NCBI GenBank assembly: GCA_030669775.1
Contig: DAOVCZ010000003.1
Location: 1-26,614, forward strand
DNA length: 26,614 bases
Source of the DNA: Chloroflexota bacterium
Lineage (GTDB): Bacteria > Chloroflexota > Anaerolineae > Anaerolineales > UBA4823
Direction: 5' to 3'
The translations under genes were made by a program, and so were the position numbers. Under the pieces are notes generated by a model. It did not search any database. It was not told the origin of the DNA and saw nothing but the letters and a program-made list of their open reading frames with translations. The stretch's first letter is position 1, and each line of letters opens with the position of its first letter. Positions 14,652 to 23,607 of this stretch are shown here, in pieces.

Positions 14652-16145
14652 ATGGATAATTCCCGTCGCAATCTCTTAATTATCGTTGTTGTAATACTAA
14701 TCGGTTGTTTTTTTGTCTCCATCGTCGGAATCGGAGCTCTGGGATATTTTTTCCCAGTGGATAGAATATTGACGGTGTTAGCAACAAACGAGTCTGTTTC
14801 GATGGTAACAGAAGTTGCTACACTCGTACCGTCTGCCACGCAGGAGGCACCATTCACTGCGACACCCATCCCTACTTCAATACCTACTGCGCATGATACA
14901 GAAGCACAACCAACATTGCAAGTTACAGAAGTACCAACACCAGGACCAATCCCGCCTGAGATCGCTGAGCAGATGGATCAAATCGAAGCACAAGTTATCA
15001 ACATCAGAGAATTAAAGCCCTCCGGTACTGTAACCCGCGCCCTTCTTACCCGCGAGCAGCTGCGCCAGAAAATCGAAACCGATTTCTTTGAAGATTACTC
15101 CCCGGAAGAAGCACAAGAGGATTCTCTGGTATTATCCGCGTTTGGCTTACTGGAGCCCGGTTTTGCCATGTTCACATTTTATCAAGACCTGCTCAGTGAA
15201 CAGATTGCCGGTCAATATGATCATAAAAATAAGGAAATGGATATTGTCCAGGGATTTGGTTTTGGAGGACCAGAACGCCTTACTTATGCCCATGAGTATA
15301 CCCACGCCCTTCAGGATCAGAACTTTGACATCGAGGATGGTCTGAACTATACAAACGAATCCTGTGAAGAAGATTCGGAACGCTGTGCTGCTATTCAAGC
15401 CCTTCTTGAAGGTGATGCATCCATGTTAGAACTTGATTGGTTTTACAATTATGCAACCCAACAAGATATGATCGATATTCAGGATTTTTATGCAGAATAT
15501 GAAAGTCCTATATACGATAGTGCACCTGATTTCTTGAGAGAAGATTTCATTTTTCCATATATTTATGGTCAAACTTTCGTCGAGTACTTATATAACCTTG
15601 GTGGTTGGGAGGCGATTAATGATGCCTATAGAAATGTCCCGGTCTCAACTGAACAGATTCTGCATCCGGAACGATATCCTGCAGACCAACCTGAAAATGT
15701 AGAAGTTCCCGATTTAATGCCTATATTAGGTGAGGAATGGCGTGAGTTAGATCGCGGAGTTATGGGGGAGTGGTACACATTTCTCATTCTGGCCCACGGC
15801 TTGAACCCTGAAGCAAGGTTGAGCGAATCCGAATCCAAGGCAGCTAGCGATGGTTGGGGAGGGGATGAGTATCTTGTGTATTATCACGATCAAAATAGCG
15901 CCATAGCTCTCGTCATGCATACATCCTGGGAAAGTGTGAATGATGCCACCCAATTCTACAACGCATTTCAAAAACATTCTACTGCCCGGTTCGGTGCTCC
16001 TGCAAACCTGCAAAACAACCGAATTGGCTGGACGCATGAAGGTGGATATACTGAACTCAGCACCCAAAATCAATTCACCACCTGGGTTTTAGCCCCAGAT
16101 GAAGCAATTGCTCAGCAGATTTGGTCCGCAATCTATAGTCCTTAA
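14652..16145 (+). CDS. membrane-anchored extracellular zinc metalloprotease (HExxH)
   Basis: 497 residues. An uncleaved signal/anchor helix occupies about 7-33 (LLIIVVVILIGCFFVSIVGIG). A Thr/Pro/Ala-rich linker follows (about 55-100), typical of wall-spanning spacers. The catalytic domain has H214-E-Y-T-H218, with a likely third zinc ligand E253 in LLEGDAS, 35 residues on, the spacing seen in gluzincin-like peptidases. A Cys pair in ESCEEDSERC, just before E253, could form a disulphide. The C-terminal 150 residues (GDEYLVYYHDQNSAIALVMHTSWES) look like an accessory domain seen in related Chloroflexota proteins; substrate is unknown. It starts 2 bases after the preceding small membrane protein, so the two are probably cotranscribed from the 14234-14262 promoter, opposite the ECF sigma unit. 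The active-site motif is intact. Confidence 0.85.
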   Translation: MDNSRRNLLIIVVVILIGCFFVSIVGIGALGYFFPVDRILTVLATNESVSMVTEVATLVPSATQEAPFTATPIPTSIPTAHDTEAQPTLQVTEVPTPGPIPPEIAEQMDQIEAQVINIRELKPSGTVTRALLTREQLRQKIETDFFEDYSPEEAQEDSLVLSAFGLLEPGFAMFTFYQDLLSEQIAGQYDHKNKEMDIVQGFGFGGPERLTYAHEYTHALQDQNFDIEDGLNYTNESCEEDSERCAAIQALLEGDASMLELDWFYNYATQQDMIDIQDFYAEYESPIYDSAPDFLREDFIFPYIYGQTFVEYLYNLGGWEAINDAYRNVPVSTEQILHPERYPADQPENVEVPDLMPILGEEWRELDRGVMGEWYTFLILAHGLNPEARLSESESKAASDGWGGDEYLVYYHDQNSAIALVMHTSWESVNDATQFYNAFQKHSTARFGAPANLQNNRIGWTHEGGYTELSTQNQFTTWVLAPDEAIAQQIWSAIYSP

Positions 16146-16204
16146 TCTGATCCACCATTCGGTTGGGTAAAACTTCTACACCTGGAATCTAGCTTCGAAA
16201 CTCC

Positions 16205-16366
16205 AAGTGTGGATTAATAACCCAAGATAAATAATTGGTTTTTTTACACGAGATACAACCAATATATACAAATCTGATCTTTGACAGGGTGAAACAATTC
16301 GACTGTCGGGATATTCAATTGTGTTCTTCAGCTCATTATGGGGGTAAACCCAATTAATCCACACTT
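16205..16366. repeat. 162-bp non-coding element bounded by 14-bp perfect inverted repeats
   Basis: AAGTGTGGATTAAT (16205-16218) recurs as its exact reverse complement at 16353-16366, between two convergent genes. Inside are further short inverted repeats: ATTGGTT/AACCAAT (16234-16240 and 16257-16263) and GACAG/CTGTC (around 16283-16307). No convincing ORF is present and no clear target-site duplication is visible. It could be a MITE-like element or a structured bidirectional 3' end. The rest of 16146-16401 shows nothing else. Confidence 0.55.
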
Positions 16367-16401
16367 ACCAAATTAGTCAACTCGATAAAGAAACTGGGGT
16401 T

Positions 16402-18738
16402 TTATTCTTCACCATCTAACTTGTTGATCAATTCCTGGTATTCCACTTTATCTGGCGGATCAAGATCTAGGATAGCCCTAATCGCTTGTTTTGCACCCTC
16501 ACGATCACCAACATCGAGCAGCAATTCCCCAATCGCATCATATTCCTGAATTGCTGCCTCAATTTGCCCATCCTTGAGGTGCAGCTCTGCTTTTTTCCGC
16601 CTGATGAAAATCCGTTCCGGGTATTCGTCTACTAGCTTCTCCAAATATGTCAATACTAACTCATCTTCACCGCTTATCTCCATGAATGATAAATAATCAT
16701 TCACCTCTATCTGCGCCTGTTGATCCTGACCTAATCGTAACTTCAACTCAATTAACTTCTCAGTAGCTTGGTAATCATCTGGTTTTACTGAACGAATTTG
16801 TTCATAAATCTCTACTGCATGCTTCCAATCTAAACTCTGCAATTCGATATCTGCCAAATGATGGAGGATATTGACAGTAAGTTCACGATTTGTTCCAGTA
16901 TTCTGGGCTAGCTGGTACGCATCAAGATAGGCTTCACGTGCCCTGTTCAGATCAGCTAGGTTGTAGTAAACCCCGGCTAAGTTGACCTTTTCTTGAATAG
17001 CTTCATTATATTGACCCTTCTCTTCTTGCAACGCAATTAGCTGCATCCTTGCATTTAGGTCCATTGGTGCGGCTTTTAATAATCGTTGCAAAACTTTAAT
17101 TGCATGAAGCGTTTCACCTCTGGCACGGTAGGTCTGAGCAATGGCTCCAAACTTCTCAATTGCCTCTTTCAGGTGTTCTTGTTTCAGCAGCAGCTCTCCC
17201 ATATAGGTATGCAAAGGCAAATATGTGGGCGCGAACTGAATCGCAAAGTAGGCTTCTTCCATTGCCGAACGCATATGCCCTGATCTGGCGTATTGATTGA
17301 TCGTTCTCACAGATTCAACAATCCGATATCCTTGCGGATTAGTTAAAACCTCGCCTACCGGGATAGATGGAGCACCATCAATATCAATCTGATAATCCCC
17401 CCTTGTTTGCGCCAGATGTATTTGCCAGCCGGGCCGAAATAACATATCTTCAATCAAATCACAGAGTTTATTTTTTATCTGTGGATCGGATTGTTTTGAC
17501 TCAGCCTCTAAGATGGGATCATACATGCGCAGTATATCTGCGCTCTGATCTTTAGGGACGACTTGTGCATCTGCCAATCGCAAGGCTTCGAGGTAATTCG
17601 TTGCAGCTTCATTCAAACGACCCATGAAGCGCATCGTTCTTGCCAAGATAATCCGAGCAGCTAAAGCATAATCCGCAGCGCCTAAACTGCGCTCAAGATA
17701 TCTCACAGCACTTTCCAAACGATCGCCTCGTGAATGGATGAAACCCAGATCAAAATATGCTGCTGGGTGATCCAATCCAGCTTCAACCGCCTTTTCAAGC
17801 TCCTCAGCAGCCTCTTGTTCAGATACTTTTCCCCGATTAATTACTGCTCGCTGCAAATGAGTGAAGACAATTTGTGGATCTCCTTGCCTGATGAACCCAA
17901 CAGAGGGAGTCCCATCTGCGATACCTTGCATTTCTCGAGCAAATTCCACCTGGTCGTTTTTCCGGTCCCCTGCCTCTTGTTCAAAAACTAAATTCGCCAA
18001 GGCAAGCAATGCTTTCTTGTGCGCCTCAGCCACAGGATCAAGATCTGATACTTCATCTTCCCTGCTTGTCACAGGTTCAGACAGCGGAATGGATTCTCGC
18101 TCAACTCGGAAAGTTTCTTCACGTGAGGGAATAGGTTTCGGAAGGGATACCCCATTTTCAATCAGGGACAATGCCTCCGCTGCCTCACGACTGGTGGGTT
18201 GAATAGAGAGCGCATGTTCTGCTGCCTGTTTAGCGTTTTCCAATTCTCCTTGATGCTGCATTAAACTGGCAACAATCAAGAATTCGGTTACAGCTTGTTG
18301 TTTGCGACCTGTACGCTCGTAAATTAGTGCTAACCTCGAATGGGCAGGTAGATTCTCTGCATCGGCTCGATTGACTCTCACCAAACATTCGACGGCTTTA
18401 GCAATATTTCCTTCTTTATGGTAGAGTTCACTTGCACGCAGAGCTGGTGTGATAACTTGCTCATTTTGTCCTAGCAATTCAAACAGTTGAGAGGTTTTTT
18501 CAAATCCCAGAGGATCCTCTGGTGATACTTCCACCGCCTGTGCATAATATTGAAGCGATTGGTCATACAAACCAAGCTCATACAAGGCTAACCCAAGACT
18601 AACTAAAGCTTTTGGATCATCCGGCATCTCTTCGAGCGCCTGGCGATAATGATCTGCAGCATCCTGCCAATCCTGATCCCAGGCGGCAGTATGACCTTGA
18701 TTCATTGCTTCGTGAAAACGATTCTGGCTCTCAGTCAT
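16402..18738 (-). CDS. large TPR-repeat protein
   Basis: 778 residues, apparently soluble, with no signal peptide or membrane helix. Tandem tetratricopeptide repeats start right at the N-terminus (AADHYRQALEEMPDDPKALVSLGLALYELGLYDQSLQYYAQAVEVSPEDPLGF) and recur to the C-terminus. The more divergent middle (about 195-300) contains an acidic/Ser-rich linker, and the segment around 420-470 has an IDIDGAPSIPVGE strand that is not TPR-like. Such proteins act as protein-protein scaffolds; partners are unknown. The start ATG 18738 has GGAG about 7 bases upstream. It follows polA by 30 bases on the same strand and is probably cotranscribed with it. No catalytic motif is seen. Confidence 0.85.
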   Translation of the reverse strand: MTESQNRFHEAMNQGHTAAWDQDWQDAADHYRQALEEMPDDPKALVSLGLALYELGLYDQSLQYYAQAVEVSPEDPLGFEKTSQLFELLGQNEQVITPALRASELYHKEGNIAKAVECLVRVNRADAENLPAHSRLALIYERTGRKQQAVTEFLIVASLMQHQGELENAKQAAEHALSIQPTSREAAEALSLIENGVSLPKPIPSREETFRVERESIPLSEPVTSREDEVSDLDPVAEAHKKALLALANLVFEQEAGDRKNDQVEFAREMQGIADGTPSVGFIRQGDPQIVFTHLQRAVINRGKVSEQEAAEELEKAVEAGLDHPAAYFDLGFIHSRGDRLESAVRYLERSLGAADYALAARIILARTMRFMGRLNEAATNYLEALRLADAQVVPKDQSADILRMYDPILEAESKQSDPQIKNKLCDLIEDMLFRPGWQIHLAQTRGDYQIDIDGAPSIPVGEVLTNPQGYRIVESVRTINQYARSGHMRSAMEEAYFAIQFAPTYLPLHTYMGELLLKQEHLKEAIEKFGAIAQTYRARGETLHAIKVLQRLLKAAPMDLNARMQLIALQEEKGQYNEAIQEKVNLAGVYYNLADLNRAREAYLDAYQLAQNTGTNRELTVNILHHLADIELQSLDWKHAVEIYEQIRSVKPDDYQATEKLIELKLRLGQDQQAQIEVNDYLSFMEISGEDELVLTYLEKLVDEYPERIFIRRKKAELHLKDGQIEAAIQEYDAIGELLLDVGDREGAKQAIRAILDLDPPDKVEYQELINKLDGEE

Positions 18739-18768
18739 GGTATCTCCGTCTGATTATATACCCCATTT

Positions 18769-21564
18769 CTAGATCGGTGACATATCATTCCAGTTAGGAC
18801 CGCTTCGGGCATCGGTTTGTAGAGGGATTTTCAGTGGGTAGGCAGCTTGCATAACCCGGCTCACCAGGTCCGCAGTTGGTTTAAGCTCTTCGATGGGACA
18901 TTCCAGTACTAATTCATCATGTACTTGCAGCAACATTTTTGCCGATAAGCCAGCTTGTTTTAGAGCTTTAGGAACCCGAAGCATGGCAATTTTCATAATA
19001 TCCGCTGCAGTCCCTTGGATTGGAGCATTGATCGCCTCTCGCTCCTCACGATTGCGAATATTACGATTGGTTTGCGTCTTCAACCCAAGGAAGTAGCGCC
19101 GACGACCTAATAATGTTTCAACATACCCCTTCTCTGCGGCCTGTGCTTTCATCCCATCCAGGTAATTCTTTACTCCTGGAAATTGCTCGAAGTACGCGTA
19201 AACAAAATCTTCCGCTTCCGCCAGAGTGATATCCGTGTAGCGTGATAAACCAAAGGCACTCATCCCATAAATTAAACCAAAATTGACTCCCTTCGCCCGG
19301 TCACGCTGTTCTTTCGAAACCTGGTTAATAGGCACTTTGTAAATCGCAGCAGCAGTCGCTGCATGGATATCCTGTCCTGCTTCAAATGCGGCCAGCATTG
19401 TTTCATCATTTGACATATGGGCGACAATGCGAAGTTCGACCTGTGAATAATCAACAGAAAGCAAAGTATTCCCTGGTTCAGCGATAAAAGCCCTTCGGAC
19501 CCGTCTTCCAAGCTCAGTTCGGATAGGGATATTTTGTAAGTTAGGAGCGGAGGATGCGATTCGACCAGTGACTGATCCAGCCTGGTTATATGAGGTGTGG
19601 ACCCGCCCAGTACTTGGGTTCACTTGTAGTGGGAGCGCGTCAACATAGGTATTTTTTAGTTTTGATAATTCCCGGTACTCGAGCACCCAATCCACTACCG
19701 GATGATCTCCTTTCATTGCCTCTAGTGTCCCAGCAGCGGTGGAATAATAACCGCTCGAAGTTCGCTGGGTCCGATCTGGCGGAGTGAGCTTTAATCGCTC
19801 AAATAAAGCTTCTGAAAGCTGCTGAGGCGAATTGAGATTAAATTCCAGACCCACAGAGTCAAAAATCTGGGTTTCAATTGAACCTAATCGCTGGCTCAAT
19901 TCCTCCGACATCTGCGCGAGATAATCAACATCCAACCCAATTCCGGCCATTTCCATTTCTGCAAGCACCTGGACAAGAGGCATTTCGATCTCGTTGAACA
20001 ATCGTGTTGCCTGGCGTTCATCCAATTCTTCTTCAAGTTCGAGCTGCAGGCGTAATGGAATCACTGCATCGTCTCCGGCATAATCGGCTGCTTCAGCAAT
20101 GCTCACATCCGCCATACTGCGTTGGTTTTTCCCTTTACCAATCAGTTCCTCGATCGTCGTCATCTTGATATTAAGTCGAACCCAAGCAAGGTTTTTTAAT
20201 CCTAGATTACGTGAAGTAGGATTAATCAACCACTCGGCGATCATGGTATCAAAGGATAGGGGTTGTACCTTCATCCCATTACGAGCCAGAATCACAGCAT
20301 CGTATTTAATATTGTGTCCAACTTTTGGTATTTCTGGATTTTCAAGAGGTCCGCGTAGTGCTTCAAGGATCACATCCTTTGGTAACTGCTTTCCCCCGTT
20401 TACCTGGTGACCGACAGGTATGTAATACCCACTATCTAGATCTATGGCCAGGGAGATCCCAACCAGATCTGCCTCCATCTGGTCGGTGGATGTGGTTTCG
20501 GTATCAAATGATATCCGCTCAGCACCTTCCAATTTTGAGATCAATTCATTTAACTTCTCATCGGTATCAATTATTATCGATTGAACCTGCGACTCATCCT
20601 TGGGATATTCCTTCATCTCATCAGTTTCCACAAGAAAAGTCAATTGATCACCATGGGATATAAATTCTGAATCCTGCGTACCAACCATTTTCTCGAGACG
20701 GGTGAACAATGAGCGAAACTCAAGCTCGCGAAACAGTTTCTCTACTTTTTGAGGGTCAAAATGCTCAGTTCGTGCCTGATCAAGATCTAGAGAGACATCT
20801 AAGTCTGTCACAATCCTGGCCAATTCCTGGCTCATCAATGCATCGTCATGACTTTTTTCTAGCTTGTTGCGAACTGAGGTGGATATATTCTCTAGATTGG
20901 CATAAATATTCTCAAGTGTATCGTATTCAGTCAACAGCTTTACTGCGGTTTTTTCACCAACGCCTCTTACTCCAGGTATATTGTCGGATTTGTCCCCTAC
21001 AAGCGCCTTAAAGTCCACAATCTGGTCTGGACGTACACCAATAAATTCGATCACATCATCTAGCAAGTAATCTTTTGCATCAGACAATGATCTTCCAGGG
21101 AGACTGACCATCACGCGATCGTTGACCAGCTGCAGCAGGTCCTTGTCACCGGTGATAATTTTTACCCCCAAACCTGCATCCACTGCCTTTACCGCGACAC
21201 TGCCCAATACATCATCTGCTTCATACCCCTCGAGTTCAAGTCGCGGTATATTGAAGGCATCTACCAGTTGACGCACTCTTACCATCTGGATAACCAGATC
21301 ATCTGGCATTTTCTCCCGGGTTCCTTTGTAGTCTGAGTACAATTCGTCCCGGAACGTTTTCCCTGTATCAAATGCGACCATCAAATAATCTGGTCGCTCC
21401 TGTTCCAAGATTCGTAATAAAACACTCGCAAAACCGTACACCCCCGCCGTTGGTTCACCATCTCGAGTAATCCAATGCTGCCCACCAGTACCTCCACGCG
21501 TTAACGCAAAGTAAGTTCGGTACGCCAAAGCATGACCATCCAGAAGGAAAATAGTGGGAGGCAT
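18769..21564 (-). CDS. polA: DNA polymerase I
   Basis: 931 residues, full three-domain Pol I used in lagging-strand primer removal and repair. The N-terminal 5'-3' exonuclease (FLLDGHALAYRTYFAL, GYEADDVLG, ITGDKDLLQLV, VGDKSDNIPGVRGVGEKTA) is complete. The 3'-5' proofreading domain keeps its acidic residues: D354-T-E356, then HNIKYD and YAGDDA, so proofreading is probably active, unlike Taq-type enzymes. Polymerase motifs: A, SVDYSQVELR with D705; B, RDRAKGVNFGLIYG with the Phe that disfavours ribonucleotide/dideoxy discrimination loss; C, QVHDELVLE with D883. ATG 21564 is preceded by AAAGGGG as ribosome-binding site. The TPR gene follows after 30 bases. The divergent lytic-transglycosylase-like gene begins 218 bases away. 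Confidence 0.98.
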   Translation of the reverse strand: MPPTIFLLDGHALAYRTYFALTRGGTGGQHWITRDGEPTAGVYGFASVLLRILEQERPDYLMVAFDTGKTFRDELYSDYKGTREKMPDDLVIQMVRVRQLVDAFNIPRLELEGYEADDVLGSVAVKAVDAGLGVKIITGDKDLLQLVNDRVMVSLPGRSLSDAKDYLLDDVIEFIGVRPDQIVDFKALVGDKSDNIPGVRGVGEKTAVKLLTEYDTLENIYANLENISTSVRNKLEKSHDDALMSQELARIVTDLDVSLDLDQARTEHFDPQKVEKLFRELEFRSLFTRLEKMVGTQDSEFISHGDQLTFLVETDEMKEYPKDESQVQSIIIDTDEKLNELISKLEGAERISFDTETTSTDQMEADLVGISLAIDLDSGYYIPVGHQVNGGKQLPKDVILEALRGPLENPEIPKVGHNIKYDAVILARNGMKVQPLSFDTMIAEWLINPTSRNLGLKNLAWVRLNIKMTTIEELIGKGKNQRSMADVSIAEAADYAGDDAVIPLRLQLELEEELDERQATRLFNEIEMPLVQVLAEMEMAGIGLDVDYLAQMSEELSQRLGSIETQIFDSVGLEFNLNSPQQLSEALFERLKLTPPDRTQRTSSGYYSTAAGTLEAMKGDHPVVDWVLEYRELSKLKNTYVDALPLQVNPSTGRVHTSYNQAGSVTGRIASSAPNLQNIPIRTELGRRVRRAFIAEPGNTLLSVDYSQVELRIVAHMSNDETMLAAFEAGQDIHAATAAAIYKVPINQVSKEQRDRAKGVNFGLIYGMSAFGLSRYTDITLAEAEDFVYAYFEQFPGVKNYLDGMKAQAAEKGYVETLLGRRRYFLGLKTQTNRNIRNREEREAINAPIQGTAADIMKIAMLRVPKALKQAGLSAKMLLQVHDELVLECPIEELKPTADLVSRVMQAAYPLKIPLQTDARSGPNWNDMSPI

Positions 21565-21601
21565 GTTTAATACCCCTTTGGTATCAACCCTAAGTATGAA
21601 G

Positions 21602-21633
21602 CAGGGTTGCCAAGATCAATTTTTCCAACCCTG
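21602..21633. other. hairpin in the polA upstream region
   Basis: CAGGGTTG (21602-21609) pairs perfectly with CAACCCTG (21626-21633) across a 16-nt loop. It lies 38-69 bases upstream of the polA ATG, either in its leader or as an operator-like inverted repeat in the divergent intergenic region (21565-21782). Role unknown. Confidence 0.4.
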
Positions 21634-21744
21634 TGAGTATACACAAACATTTATAGAGATTGTAATAAAGGTGTGATTTAATTGTTTAATATCACCAAGA
21701 ATTGATCAGTAGTGTAACATGGGCCACCATGAACGACAAGACTG

Positions 21745-21773
21745 TTGACATTCACCTATGAACATGATATTTT
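21745..21773 (+). promoter_or_regulatory. sigma-70-type promoter of the lytic-transglycosylase-like gene
   Basis: Perfect TTGACA (21745-21750), 17-base spacer, TATTTT (21768-21773). The ATG is only 9 bases after the -10, so the mRNA leader would be about 2-3 bases. Confidence 0.65.
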
Positions 21774-21782
21774 TAGTATAGG

Positions 21783-23402
21783 ATGGTCCAGGCCAAGAGA
21801 GTCACTAATGCTGTTTATATACTGATTTTGCTCCTCAGCCTGACCGCTACTGGGGGAGGTTATGCCGTCGCGCAGGAATCCGATGGATCTACTCGCCAAA
21901 CCACAGTCGTCATTGAAAAGACATTATATGAATGGTGGCTGCTCCGTTGGACCGATAACATCCTGGTGTGTCAGATTTTCGTCGATCACGAGGGTCCTCC
22001 CATCGCAGAGGAAGTTATCGAAGAGTGTGGTTCAGACGTATACGAGCAGTGGTTAAAAACTCCCCCTTGTGAAGCTGCTGCGGCAGGAGAACCTACAACC
22101 TTTTGCCCAGGATTGTATGCGTATTTTGCCGGATTCCAACCCGGAACAATTACATCTGTTGTCGATCTCCCTACTCCAAGTGTCTGGCTCAATGTATCAG
22201 GATGCTCGCTCAATCCACCAGAAAATTTTTGTCCTCAACAACCAAAGTTAGTCTTCACTGGAGAAGAACCGCTTCCAGATCAAGAGATCGAAGCCATTCA
22301 TGTTGTTGTTGGTGGAGTAAAGGTATCCTGCCAAGGGGATACTTGCGAGGTCCCTGTGAGATCGACACCATTATCGGGGACTGAAGTCGATTTTTGGGCG
22401 GATTCCACATTTGGTGATTCCAGCGAGCATTTCACTGCTCTGGTGCGGGTGATCGAGACAGGGGTACCGACTAATCCTGGTATCAATGGTTGGTATGTTG
22501 ATGTTCTCAGCTCGCAATGGCTCGGCGGACCAGTCGATAGCTGCTCCGTAATCTGGGAATCATTTCCTCCCCCCGGGTTACCTCCTTCCTGGCTCTCCAC
22601 TCCTTCTCAAACGCTACTTCTAACTTCTGTAGAACCGTATCAATATCTTGCTGGGAGATTGATATCACAAGGTTTAGTCGACGCTACTGAGTGTGCAAAT
22701 AACGGTCTATTGGTAAATGGATATGCAGATGCTTGTGGTTTGAGCGAGGCGCGCCCCTTAGTAGATCAATGGCAAAACCAGTTTGATAACCGCATATTAG
22801 AAGTCGCCAGAGAGACCCATCTTCCAGCCCAGGTGATGAAGAATATATTTGCCCAGGAGAGTCAGTTTTGGCCTGGCGTTTTTCGAGTTCCTCAAGAATA
22901 TGGTTTAGGTCAAATCACTGACATGGGAGCAGATACGATTTTGCTGTGGAATGAACCATTTTATGAAAGTTTTTGTCCCTTGATCCTTTCTGAGACTACT
23001 TGTTCACAAGGGTATCTTGGATTAGAAGAAGAGGAACAAGCGATCCTGCGCGGGGCACTTGCTCTGGAAGCAAATTCAGACTGTCCGGAATGTCCATCAG
23101 GGGTGGACTTAATTCATACTGATATTTCTGTGATGCTTTTTGCTCAGGGAATTCTTGCTAATTGTGACCAGGTGGGCCAAACGATATACAACGCCACGCA
23201 AAAAACCCCCGGAGCTGTGAGCAGCTACGAGGATTTATGGCGCTTCACTTTAGCAAACTATAACGGTGGATCAGGTTGCTTGGCCTTCGCCATATTCAGT
23301 ACCTGGGGGCTAAGGGAACCGATGGATTGGGCTCACGTGTCTTCCCACCTTACCCAACCTTGCCAGGGGGTTATCGCCTATGTCGAGTCAATTGCCCAGT
23401 AA
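21783..23402 (+). CDS. secreted Cys-rich protein with lytic-transglycosylase-like (SLT) domain
   Basis: 539 residues. Signal peptide: basic MVQAKR, hydrophobic core VYILILLLSLTATGGGYA, cleavage near AVAQE. Residues about 35-310 form a beta-rich Cys-containing region of no family I recognise. From about 335 a goose-lysozyme/SLT-like domain follows: ILEVARETHLPAQVMKNIFAQESQFWP with the likely catalytic E359, then EYGLGQITDMGADTI, the Y-G-L-x-Q-I motif of SLT domains, and LANYNGGSGCL towards the end (the A-Y-N-G-G motif). It probably cleaves glycan strands outside the membrane. About twenty cysteines suggest disulphides, fitting an oxidising extracytoplasmic location. It has its own consensus promoter. 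Its stop is 2 bases from the convergent gene's stop, with no terminator between. Confidence 0.8.
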   Translation: MVQAKRVTNAVYILILLLSLTATGGGYAVAQESDGSTRQTTVVIEKTLYEWWLLRWTDNILVCQIFVDHEGPPIAEEVIEECGSDVYEQWLKTPPCEAAAAGEPTTFCPGLYAYFAGFQPGTITSVVDLPTPSVWLNVSGCSLNPPENFCPQQPKLVFTGEEPLPDQEIEAIHVVVGGVKVSCQGDTCEVPVRSTPLSGTEVDFWADSTFGDSSEHFTALVRVIETGVPTNPGINGWYVDVLSSQWLGGPVDSCSVIWESFPPPGLPPSWLSTPSQTLLLTSVEPYQYLAGRLISQGLVDATECANNGLLVNGYADACGLSEARPLVDQWQNQFDNRILEVARETHLPAQVMKNIFAQESQFWPGVFRVPQEYGLGQITDMGADTILLWNEPFYESFCPLILSETTCSQGYLGLEEEEQAILRGALALEANSDCPECPSGVDLIHTDISVMLFAQGILANCDQVGQTIYNATQKTPGAVSSYEDLWRFTLANYNGGSGCLAFAIFSTWGLREPMDWAHVSSHLTQPCQGVIAYVESIAQ

Positions 23403-23404
23403 AT

Positions 23405-23590
23405 CTACTTCACTAATCGATTAGCGAGCTTGATAAATTCTTCCCATTCTTCCTTAAAGAAATGAATAGTTACATTATTTAGTTCCAAATGGTAGGTGGA
23501 TTCATCATCTGGTTCGTCAGCTCGCCAGACAGTGTAATTATCAGTTTCAGCGAGCGTTTCTATATTTAAATCAGATTTTCCATTCATCAA
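23405..23590 (-). CDS. small conserved-looking hypothetical protein
   Basis: 61 residues, soluble, acidic, with no membrane segment. The sequence (IETLAETDNYTVWRADEPDDESTYHLELNNVTIHFFKEEWEEF in short pieces: NYTVWRADEPDD, TYHLELNNVTIHFF, EEWEEFIKLANRL) predicts two or three beta strands then a helix. It looks like a complete small fold, consistent with a real gene. It is the last gene after rho and the M23 peptidase (17 bases from the latter). ATG 23590 and ATG 23587 are both possible starts. No function is known to me. Confidence 0.65.
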   Translation of the reverse strand: MMNGKSDLNIETLAETDNYTVWRADEPDDESTYHLELNNVTIHFFKEEWEEFIKLANRLVK

Positions 23591-23607
23591 AATTGCACCT
23601 TTTCACC

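Noticed and set aside
16281..16315. Promoter from TTGACA at 16281
   Set aside because: No -10 hexamer at 16-18 bases downstream; the next candidate is 24 bases away.
16176..16364. 62-codon minus-strand ORF inside the inverted-repeat element
   Set aside because: No ribosome-binding site, no recognisable fold, and it spans the inverted repeats; better explained as non-coding.
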